Part shown: positions 1 to 5,197 of the stretch, one piece after another | How positions within the stretch are numbered: position 1 is the first letter of the stretch | Layout: each line of letters opens with the position of its first letter | Assembly: GCA_021804195.1 (NCBI GenBank) | Contig: JAJZKJ010000205.1 | Location: 1 to 5,197 of the forward strand | Direction: 5' to 3' | Length of the DNA: 5,197 bases | DNA from: Acidobacteriota bacterium | GTDB lineage: Bacteria > Planctomycetota > Phycisphaerae > WQYP01 > JAJZKJ01 | Program-made: the position numbers and the translations under genes | The notes under the pieces: model-generated | What the model was told of the DNA's origin: nothing | Databases searched by the model: none | What the model saw: the letters and a program-made list of their open reading frames with translations, nothing else

Positions 1-60
1 TGTCGCGGGAGACGATGCGGCCAAGCATTTCCGTAGTGCCTTTAGTGCGCCCTGAATTTT
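1..60. other. Left edge, unassigned neighbour end or start
   Basis: This stretch is too short to assign. Three readings are possible. On the minus strand an ATG at 28-26 opens a frame reading MLGRIVSRD to the window edge. It has an in-frame TAA a few codons upstream, an AAAGG about 10 bases before the ATG, and mostly G/C third positions, so a divergent gene is the reading I slightly prefer. On the plus strand, frame 2 could be the C-terminus of an upstream gene (ending DDAAKHFRSAFSAP, TGA at 53-55), and frame 3 stays open to TAG at 60-62. I recognise none of these peptides. Confidence 0.25.
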
Positions 61-84
61 AGTCCGATAATCTTCAAAAAATAC

Positions 85-112
85 TTGACAGAACTATTTT
101 CACGCTTATTAT
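85..112 (+). promoter_or_regulatory. sigma70-type promoter of the mraZ operon
   Basis: A perfect -35 hexamer TTGACA (85-90) is followed after 16 bases by TATTAT (107-112), five of six matches to the -10 consensus. The surrounding 61-112 segment is AT-rich (15 G/C of 52 bases) inside an otherwise GC-rich window, with an A-tract just upstream of the -35. Transcription should begin near 118-121, leaving a leader of about 50 bases before mraZ. This is the only strong promoter I see in the window, so it probably drives the whole cluster. Confidence 0.8.
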
Positions 113-147
113 GTGGTCAGGAGTGGTAAAAAGTGGCTTGAAGTGGG
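113..147 (+). promoter_or_regulatory. MraZ operator: four GTGG repeats at 10-base spacing
   Basis: GTGG occurs at 113-116, 123-126, 133-136 and 143-146, exactly one helical turn apart. The last three are preceded by A (AGTGG). MraZ is known to bind direct repeats in its own promoter region: TGGGN boxes with 5-base spacers in E. coli, and AAAGTG[T/G] with 3-base spacers in Mollicutes. Both give the same 10-base period, and the third box here (130-136, AAAGTGG) fits the Mollicutes form exactly. The array begins directly after the -10 and covers the expected transcription start, as expected for a repressor. Binding by the MraZ encoded here is inferred. Confidence 0.85.
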
Positions 148-172
148 TTAATATAGCGGAGATTGGACGAAC

Positions 173-616
173 ATGCTGCGCGGCAGTTATTCAGCCCGGG
201 TTGACGAAAAGGGAAGACTCAAGGTTCCCACGGAGTTCCGCGCCCATCTCGATCTCGGCTATCCCGGCGGCAAATATTACATCACCTCCTTTGATGGTTT
301 GAACGCGCGCATCTTCCCTATGCCGGAATGGGAAAAGACTGAGGAAAGACTGGCGGGTCTGGCCAGCCTGCACCCTCTGCGGGAAAAGCTGCTGCGCCGC
401 ACCAACTACTACGGCCAGGTGGTTGAAATGGATGCTCAGGGCCGCGTCCTCATCCCCGCGGTGCTCCGCGAAGCCGCCGAGATGCGGGGCGATGTGACCG
501 TCATGGGCTACCTGCGCTATCTGGAAGTCTGGAATCAAGAGCGTCTGCTGGGCGAAATGAAAGCCAAGCCCTTCACCGATGAAGACAAGCAGGCGCTGGC
601 CGATCTGGGAATTTGA
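173..616 (+). CDS. mraZ: Transcriptional regulator MraZ
   Basis: The 147-residue product has the normal MraZ length and two SpoVT/AbrB-like half-domains. Each carries the family signature: D11-E-K-G-R15 followed by a PTEFR segment, and D87-A-Q-G-R91 followed by IPAVLR. The typical GYLRYLEVW segment lies near residues 112-120. MraZ forms ring-shaped oligomers that bind repeat boxes in front of their own gene and, where studied, repress the dcw cluster. The GTGG array just upstream fits autorepression. The ATG at 173 is preceded by GGAG (158-161) with an 11-base spacer, and the MLRGSYSARVDEKGR start matches the family N-terminus. It is the first gene of the operon, and rsmH starts five bases after its stop codon. 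Confidence 0.97.
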   Translation: MLRGSYSARVDEKGRLKVPTEFRAHLDLGYPGGKYYITSFDGLNARIFPMPEWEKTEERLAGLASLHPLREKLLRRTNYYGQVVEMDAQGRVLIPAVLREAAEMRGDVTVMGYLRYLEVWNQERLLGEMKAKPFTDEDKQALADLGI

Positions 617-621
617 CATGC

Positions 622-1593
622 ATGTCCTCCGGCCATCAAACCGGCGATTGGGATGCCCCGCGCGAACGGGCCGCGGAGCATATTCCCGTGATGCCGGCCG
701 AGGCGCTGCAATATCTGGCTCCGCGCCCCGGCGGGTTTTACGTGGATGGCACCACCGGACTGGGCGGGCATGCCCGTGCCATTGCCGCCCAACTGGGCCG
801 GGATGGCGTGCTGCTGTGTCTCGACAAAGACCCGCAGGCGCTGGAGCGGGCCGCCCCGCATCTACGGCCGCATCCGGACGAATCCGGCCGATGGCCGCGC
901 ATCGAGCTGCGGCAGGCCAGTTTTGCCGAATTATCCGGGATCATGCGCGAACTGGCGCACGGCCCGGCCGATGGCTTATTGCTCGATCTGGGAGTGAGTT
1001 CACTGCAATTAACCGCTCCCGATCGGGGTTTCAGTTTTCTGGCCGATGGGCCGCTGGATATGCGGATGGACCCGCGCCAGCCCCTGACGGCGGAACAAGT
1101 GGTGAACCAATCCGGCGAGCGCGAGCTGGCCGATTGGATTTACCAATTCGGAGAGGAAAGGAGGTCGCGGAGAATCGCCAGAGCCATTGTCCGGGCGCGG
1201 CCGCTGCACTCCACCAGGCAACTGGCGGATGTGATAGCGGCCGCGGCCCGGCCAATGAAATCCTCCCGGCATCCGGCGGGGAAGTCCGGCAAGCTCCTGC
1301 ATCCCGCGACGCGCACCTTTCAAGCCCTGCGCATTCTCGTCAACTCCGAATTGGACGATTTGGCCGTCTGTCTGCGCGATCTGCCCGCCAATTTGCGCCC
1401 CGGAGGGCGCGCGGTGGTGATCGCCTTTCATTCTCTCGAAGACCGGCCGGTGAAGGAAGCCTTTCGCGCCGGCGCGCAAGCCGGCCACTGGCGCCTGTTG
1501 ACGCCCCATGTGGTGCGTCCCGCGCCCGGGGAAATCGCCCGCAATCCGCGCGCCCGCAGCGCCCGGCTGCGGGCCGTCGAACGATTGGAATGA
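622..1593 (+). CDS. rsmH: 16S rRNA (cytosine(1402)-N(4))-methyltransferase RsmH
   Basis: The 323-residue product (also called MraW) is an S-adenosylmethionine-dependent enzyme that N4-methylates C1402 in the 16S rRNA decoding centre. Family motifs appear in order: HIPVM near 20-24; the SAM-binding VDGTTGLGGH (41-50); LDKDP (67-71); LDLGVSSLQL (121-130); DRGFSF with DGPLDMRMD (134-150); FGEER then RRIARAIV (177-190); HPATRTFQALRI (227-238) with NSELD; AFHSLEDR (268-275); and the C-terminal NPRARSARLRAVERL. The length is normal and no motif is missing. I start at ATG 622, with GGGA at 607-610 eleven bases upstream. An in-frame TTG at 613 would overlap the mraZ stop and place that GGGA too close. 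Translation is probably coupled to mraZ. The Arg run at 180-187 uses AGG and AGA codons, making an internal Shine-Dalgarno-like string. Confidence 0.97.
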   Translation: MSSGHQTGDWDAPRERAAEHIPVMPAEALQYLAPRPGGFYVDGTTGLGGHARAIAAQLGRDGVLLCLDKDPQALERAAPHLRPHPDESGRWPRIELRQASFAELSGIMRELAHGPADGLLLDLGVSSLQLTAPDRGFSFLADGPLDMRMDPRQPLTAEQVVNQSGERELADWIYQFGEERRSRRIARAIVRARPLHSTRQLADVIAAAARPMKSSRHPAGKSGKLLHPATRTFQALRILVNSELDDLAVCLRDLPANLRPGGRAVVIAFHSLEDRPVKEAFRAGAQAGHWRLLTPHVVRPAPGEIARNPRARSARLRAVERLE

Positions 1594-1614
1594 GCCTGCG
1601 CACGGTGGAGGCAT

Positions 1615-2037
1615 ATGCCCACGACCATTTACTTTGCCCAGCAAATTGATAATTCCCGCCTGCGGCGCGTCGCCGATCCCCGCCGGTCCCGCGAATTGCT
1701 GGCGCTGGCCGCCTGCGCCTCGCTGGTGTTCCTTTTGTTATTAGGCTACGGCTGGCAGAGATTTCAGATCGTGCACCTCGGCTATTCCATTGCCCGCCTG
1801 GATCAGCAGGCGCAGAATTTGCGCGCCTGGAACCAGGGGCTGCGGCTGGAACAGGCTTCCCTGCGCGACCCCATGCGCATTTACACGGTGGCCCGGCAGG
1901 AACTGGGGCTGGCTTCGCCGCAACCCGGCCAGGTGCTGCCGTTGGAGCCGGCCGGCGGGTCGGCCGCGCCCGTTCTGGCTGAGTTCCGCATACCCGCCCC
2001 GCCCGTTCGCCGCCATCGCGGAGTGGGCGGCCAGTAA
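1615..2037 (+). CDS. ftsL: Cell division protein FtsL
   Basis: This 140-residue bitopic membrane protein sits in the usual ftsL slot between rsmH and ftsI. A short basic cytoplasmic N-terminus (RLRR, DPRRSR) precedes one hydrophobic segment at about 28-47. A periplasmic stretch at about 52-85 is rich in Leu, Gln, Arg and Glu and is likely coiled coil. The FtsL/DivIC-type segment DPMRIYTVARQELGL follows at 85-99. The Pro-rich tail to residue 140 is probably disordered. FtsL joins FtsB and FtsQ and activates FtsW-FtsI at the septum. The sequence is poorly conserved between phyla, so position and architecture carry the call. GGTGGAGG (1604-1611) lies just before ATG 1615, a slightly short spacing. 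Confidence 0.88.
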   Translation: MPTTIYFAQQIDNSRLRRVADPRRSRELLALAACASLVFLLLLGYGWQRFQIVHLGYSIARLDQQAQNLRAWNQGLRLEQASLRDPMRIYTVARQELGLASPQPGQVLPLEPAGGSAAPVLAEFRIPAPPVRRHRGVGGQ

Positions 2038-2052
2038 AGTTGCTCCAAATTT

Positions 2053-4125
2053 ATGGCGGCTACCGGATCTCGGCGGCGGATATTTTTTCTGCATGGTCTC
2101 TTGCTGCTCTGGGGCGGCGTGATCTGGGCACGCCTGTTCCGATTACAGGTCCTCGATTATTCCCATTTGCGCCGGCGCGCCCGCAATCAGCAATCGCGCC
2201 TGATCCGGGTGCGGCCGCGGCGCGGCGTTATTTATGACCGCCGGCTGCATCCGTTGGCCCTCAGCCTGCCGGTGGAATCGGTCTTTGCGGTGCCCGGCCG
2301 GGTGGTCCATCCCCGCGCCGAGTCCCGGCAATTAGCCACCATTCTGCACATTTCCGCCGCCGAGATGCGCCGCCACTGGCGCGCGGCCCAGGATTTCTGC
2401 TGGGTTGCACGGCAGATTCCCGCCGCCCAGTCCAGTCAGATCCGCGCCCTGCATCTGCCCGGCATTGAGTTCGAAAAAGAGAGCCGCCGTTTTTATCCCA
2501 AGGGCCGGCTGGCGGCGCAGGTCCTAGGCTATGTCGGTCTCGACGGCAACGGTCTGGGCGGTCTCGAATACAGTCTCAACCGCAGTCTCGCCGGCAAACC
2601 CGGCCGTGAACTGGTGGAAGTGGATGCCCATGGCCGGGTCGCCAACATCATCGAACGTCCGCCCCATAGCGGGGAAAGCTATGTCCTCACGATTGACCAG
2701 TATGTTCAGTACATCGCGCAAAAAGAACTGGATCATGAGATGCGCATCAGCCATGCGCGCCGCGGCACGGTGGTGGTGGAGCGCCGTGATGGCGCGCTGC
2801 TGGCGCTGGCCAGCGCGCCCAATTTCAATCCCAACCATTTTGCCCGCGCCTCGTCTCGCGCCCTGCAGGATGGGGTGGTCAGCGACGTCTATGAACCCGG
2901 CTCGGTCTTTAAGTTGGTGACCCTGTCGGCCGCTTTACAGCAGGGGCTGGCCACCCCGCAGACCATCGTGAACTGCCAGATGGGTTCGATCAATGTGGGC
3001 GGGGTCACCATCTACGATCACGCCAAATTCGGTCTGTTGAGCGTGACCCAAATCCTGGCCGAATCGAGCGACGTGGGCGCCATCAAAATGGGCTTGCGGC
3101 TGGGCCCGCGCCGTTTCTATCACTATATCCGCGCCTACGGCTTCGGCCGCCGGGTCGGCATCGGATTGCCCGGCGAGTCGGCCGGCATTCTGCGCCCGCC
3201 CAGCCAATGGAGCGGCATGTCCATTGGCTCGCTCAGCATGGGCCAGGAAATCGCGGTCACTCCGCTGCAGGTTGCGGCCATGATCACAACGGTGGCCGAT
3301 GGCGGCCTCTACCGCCGTCCCAAGCTCATCCGCAATCGCTTTCATGGCGATCCGCCCGCCGTGTTGCCGCCTTTCCAACCCTCGCCCGCCCGGCGGGTGA
3401 TCAGCGCGCGAGTTTCGGCGGAAATGCGCGCCATGATGGGTCAGGTCATCAACCCGCTTCCGGAAACCGGCTGGGAAGCACGCTTGAATGGTTACAGCGT
3501 GGGAGGGAAAACCGGGACCGCGCAGATGGTTCTGCCCGGCACCGACGTATACGCCGCCAATAGCTACGTGGCGTCCTTCGGCGGCGTGGTGCCCTTGAGC
3601 AAGCCGGAAATTACCATTCTCGTGGAGCTGGATGATCCGATCGGATTGCATGACGGCGGCACTGTAGCCGCGCCGGTTTTCCGCCGCATCGCCGAGCGGA
3701 TTCTGCCGTATCTGGGCATTCCGCATGATGAGCCGTTCAGTCTTCCGGCCAGCCCATCGGGATATGAGTTAAGCCAGGCGGGAAAAGGCTTGCCGCCGAA
3801 ACCGGTCAGACCGCCCGACATTTTTGCCCGGGAAGCCCAGGCAGCGCTGCCCGCCAGCTGGGGGGCAGCGCAGACGGCCCCATCCAGTTCCACTGTGGTG
3901 GTGGACTACAGCGGAGGTCCCGCCCTGCCGGATTTTGCCGGCCAGACGGTGGGCCAGGTGGCGGCCTACTGCGCCCGGTACAACTTAGTGCCGCGATTGT
4001 ATGGCAGCGGGCTGGCCCGTGCGCAATCTCCGGCCGCCGGCACCCATCTCATGCCCGGCGACCGCGTCACGGTTGAATTCAGCCGCCACCCCCGGCCGCA
4101 GGCATCCCCGCATACGGGCGGCTGA
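2053..4125 (+). CDS. ftsI: Septal peptidoglycan transpeptidase FtsI (class B PBP) with C-terminal PASTA domain
   Basis: This 690-residue class B penicillin-binding protein cross-links septal peptidoglycan in the periplasm. It has an N-terminal membrane anchor (about 10-26), a dimerisation domain opening with the typical RGVIYDRR (57-64), a transpeptidase domain (about 236-550), a Pro/Ala-rich linker (about 555-622) and one PASTA domain (about 624-677) with a short basic tail. The catalytic Ser284 is in SVFK (284-287), and KTGT is at 486-489. The second motif reads Ser338-Ser339-Asp340 where SxN is expected, a notable change. MSIGSLSMGQEIAVTPLQ (389-406) is typical of the FtsI/SpoVD group. ATG 2053 is the only candidate before the membrane segment. 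It has no clear ribosome-binding site, so translation probably depends on coupling to ftsL, 15 bases upstream and in the same frame. Confidence 0.95.
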   Translation: MAATGSRRRIFFLHGLLLLWGGVIWARLFRLQVLDYSHLRRRARNQQSRLIRVRPRRGVIYDRRLHPLALSLPVESVFAVPGRVVHPRAESRQLATILHISAAEMRRHWRAAQDFCWVARQIPAAQSSQIRALHLPGIEFEKESRRFYPKGRLAAQVLGYVGLDGNGLGGLEYSLNRSLAGKPGRELVEVDAHGRVANIIERPPHSGESYVLTIDQYVQYIAQKELDHEMRISHARRGTVVVERRDGALLALASAPNFNPNHFARASSRALQDGVVSDVYEPGSVFKLVTLSAALQQGLATPQTIVNCQMGSINVGGVTIYDHAKFGLLSVTQILAESSDVGAIKMGLRLGPRRFYHYIRAYGFGRRVGIGLPGESAGILRPPSQWSGMSIGSLSMGQEIAVTPLQVAAMITTVADGGLYRRPKLIRNRFHGDPPAVLPPFQPSPARRVISARVSAEMRAMMGQVINPLPETGWEARLNGYSVGGKTGTAQMVLPGTDVYAANSYVASFGGVVPLSKPEITILVELDDPIGLHDGGTVAAPVFRRIAERILPYLGIPHDEPFSLPASPSGYELSQAGKGLPPKPVRPPDIFAREAQAALPASWGAAQTAPSSSTVVVDYSGGPALPDFAGQTVGQVAAYCARYNLVPRLYGSGLARAQSPAAGTHLMPGDRVTVEFSRHPRPQASPHTGG

Positions 4126-4131
4126 TATACT
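4123..4131 (+). promoter_or_regulatory. Possible extended -10 promoter for the S41 peptidase gene
   Basis: TGATATACT matches the extended -10 pattern TGnTATAAT with one mismatch and uses the ftsI stop codon as its TG element. Transcription would start near 4138, about 14 bases before the peptidase ATG. No recognisable -35 lies at the right distance (CATCCC at 4103-4108). A single nine-base match is weak evidence. The site may be chance, and the gene may simply be read through from ftsI. Confidence 0.25.
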
Positions 4132-4151
4132 GGCATCAACTGGCGCAGCGC

Positions 4152-5197
4152 ATGAAAAAATTCACCTCCTTGCTTACCATTCCGCTGTTTCTTGGGTTGT
4201 GCGCCTGGGTGGGCGGCACGGTGGGACCCCGGCTGGCCAACGGCCGGCCACAAAACCACGGCAATCCCGTGCACCGCGATCTGCGCCGTTTCGCCGAAGT
4301 GTACAGCATTGTCGCCCAAAACTATGCCGGCCCGGTCAAGCCATCGCGCGCCATCTTTGACGGCGCCATTCCCGGCATGCTGCGCACCCTCGATCCCCAC
4401 TCCACCTTTTTCGGTCCCCGCGAATTTGCCCGCATGGAAGAGGAGCAAAGCTCGCATTATTACGGTGTGGGCATGGAAATTCGCGGCCAAGGCAGCCATA
4501 CCGTGATCTGGCTTCCGTTTGTCGGCTCGCCGGCCTATCGCGCCGGCCTGCGCCCCGGCGACGTGATTGTGGGCATCAATGGCCAGTCCGCCCAGGGACT
4601 CAACACCAATCAGATCGCCGATCTGCTGAAAGGCCCCAAAGGGACCGTAGTTCGCATCGCGGTGATGCGGGAAGGCCATTCCCATCCCCTGAACTTCAGC
4701 GTGACCCGCGCCGCCGTGCATGACAGCACGGTAACCTGCGCTTTTCAACTTGCTCCCGGCATCGGCTTCATTCACCTGGGCAACGGCACCTCCGGTTTTT
4801 CCGCCAGCACCCATCGCGATCTGGTCAAGGCCTTGCAGCAACTGGGCGGGCCGGCGCATTTAAAAGGCCTGGTGCTCGATTTGCGCAACAACCCCGGCGG
4901 GCTGCTCGATCAGGCGGTCAAGGTCGCGGACATGTTTCTGGCCAAAGGCCAGGTGATCGTCAGCCATCATGGCCGCAACTCACCCGAGCAGGTCTATACC
5001 GCGCTGCACGGCAATCACGGCTTCAACTATCCGATGGTGTTGCTGGTCAACAACGACACCGCCAGCGCCGCTGAAATTGTCACCGGCGCCCTGCAGGATC
5101 ATGACCGCGCCCTGGTGGTCGGCCAGACCACTTTTGGCAAAGGCCTGGTGCAGACCGTGTTTCCCCTGAGCGACAACACCGGCCTGGCGTTGACCAC
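4152..5197 (+). CDS. S41-family C-terminal processing peptidase (CtpA/Prc type), 3' end outside window
   Basis: The frame is open for 348 codons from ATG 4152 to the window edge. The N-terminus (KK, then a hydrophobic stretch at about 5-25) is a Sec signal peptide or membrane anchor, placing the enzyme in the periplasm. A helical region at 42-100 with LDPHSTFF is typical of the family. A PDZ domain follows at about 97-187 (YYGVGMEI; PAYRAGLRPGDVIVGING). The protease core contains LVLDLRNNPGG (240-250) and the predicted Ser305-Lys330-Gln334 triad, in NDTASAAEIV and TFGKGLVQ. Its 25 and 4 residue spacings match B. subtilis CtpB (S309, K334, Q338) and E. coli Prc. The size so far fits CtpA/CtpB better than the larger Prc. 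No clear ribosome-binding site precedes the ATG. The substrate is unknown; FtsI next door is one candidate. The C-terminus cannot be judged. Confidence 0.93.
   Translation, partial: MKKFTSLLTIPLFLGLCAWVGGTVGPRLANGRPQNHGNPVHRDLRRFAEVYSIVAQNYAGPVKPSRAIFDGAIPGMLRTLDPHSTFFGPREFARMEEEQSSHYYGVGMEIRGQGSHTVIWLPFVGSPAYRAGLRPGDVIVGINGQSAQGLNTNQIADLLKGPKGTVVRIAVMREGHSHPLNFSVTRAAVHDSTVTCAFQLAPGIGFIHLGNGTSGFSASTHRDLVKALQQLGGPAHLKGLVLDLRNNPGGLLDQAVKVADMFLAKGQVIVSHHGRNSPEQVYTALHGNHGFNYPMVLLVNNDTASAAEIVTGALQDHDRALVVGQTTFGKGLVQTVFPLSDNTGLALT

Noticed and set aside
34..48. TAGTGC direct repeat with 9-base spacing
   Set aside because: Only two copies, out of the 10-base phase of the MraZ boxes and upstream of the promoter. 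Probably chance.
148..157. TTAATATAG as a second -10 element before mraZ
   Set aside because: It matches the consensus poorly and has no -35 at the right distance. The TTGACA/TATTAT pair upstream is far better.
765..776. 12-base palindrome CGGGCATGCCCG
   Set aside because: It encodes the conserved GGHAR part of the RsmH SAM-binding loop. Such GC-rich palindromes are expected by chance here.
579..1649. Long open frame on the plus strand overlapping rsmH (over 350 codons)
   Set aside because: Its translation is Arg/Gly/Ala/Pro-rich with no recognisable domain, and rsmH in the other frame carries every family motif. It is a shadow frame caused by GC-rich codon use.
2935..3726. Long minus-strand open frame opposite ftsI
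   Set aside because: It is His/Gly/Ala/Arg-rich without motifs and lies opposite the conserved transpeptidase domain. It is a shadow.
4151..4171. Minus-strand AAGGAGGTGA followed 8 bases later by ATG, a perfect translation start signal
   Set aside because: The frame ends after five codons (MRCAS), so no real gene starts here. The match is the complement of the 16S-like string described in the findings.
4185..4206. Possible lipobox at Cys17 of the S41 peptidase (LGLC)
   Set aside because: Leu directly before the Cys does not fit the lipobox, which needs a small residue there. An ordinary signal peptide or anchor is more likely.
3966..4859. Long minus-strand open frame opposite the end of ftsI and the S41 peptidase
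   Set aside because: It spans two real genes and their junction on the other strand and has low-complexity composition and no motif.

Overview
This window holds the start of a division and cell wall (dcw) gene cluster, all on the plus strand: mraZ, rsmH (mraW), ftsL and ftsI, followed by an S41-family carboxy-terminal processing peptidase that runs off the right edge. The genes are GC-rich and closely packed, with gaps of 5, 21, 15 and 26 bases. Only the first ~170 bases are AT-rich and non-coding. The gene order, an FtsI with a C-terminal PASTA domain, and an S41 protease of the kind common in Acidobacteriota suggest a GC-rich diderm, most likely Acidobacteriota. That placement is a judgement from protein sequence remembered by eye, not a search result.

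Layout. Bases 1-84 are the edge of an unidentified neighbour plus AT-rich spacer. Bases 85-112 are a strong sigma70-type promoter (TTGACA, 16 bases, TATTAT). Immediately after its -10 come four GTGG direct repeats spaced exactly 10 bases apart (113-147), which read as the MraZ operator, so the operon is probably autorepressed by its first product. mraZ (173-616), rsmH (622-1593), ftsL (1615-2037) and ftsI (2053-4125) follow and probably form one transcript. The S41 peptidase (from 4152) may be co-transcribed or may have a weak promoter of its own across the ftsI stop codon.

How the genes fit together. MraZ controls the cluster. RsmH methylates C1402 of 16S rRNA. FtsL is a small bitopic divisome scaffold. 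FtsI is the septal transpeptidase that works with FtsL, FtsQ/B and FtsW. The place where murE usually follows ftsI is taken by a periplasmic protease. This is notable because E. coli Prc, of the same peptidase family, trims the C-terminus of FtsI (PBP3).

Nothing here is a clearly new system. The points most worth a second look are the very regular MraZ operator, an Asp in place of the Asn of the FtsI SxN motif, the ftsI-protease pairing, and a 10-base match to the 16S rRNA 3' tail just inside the protease gene.
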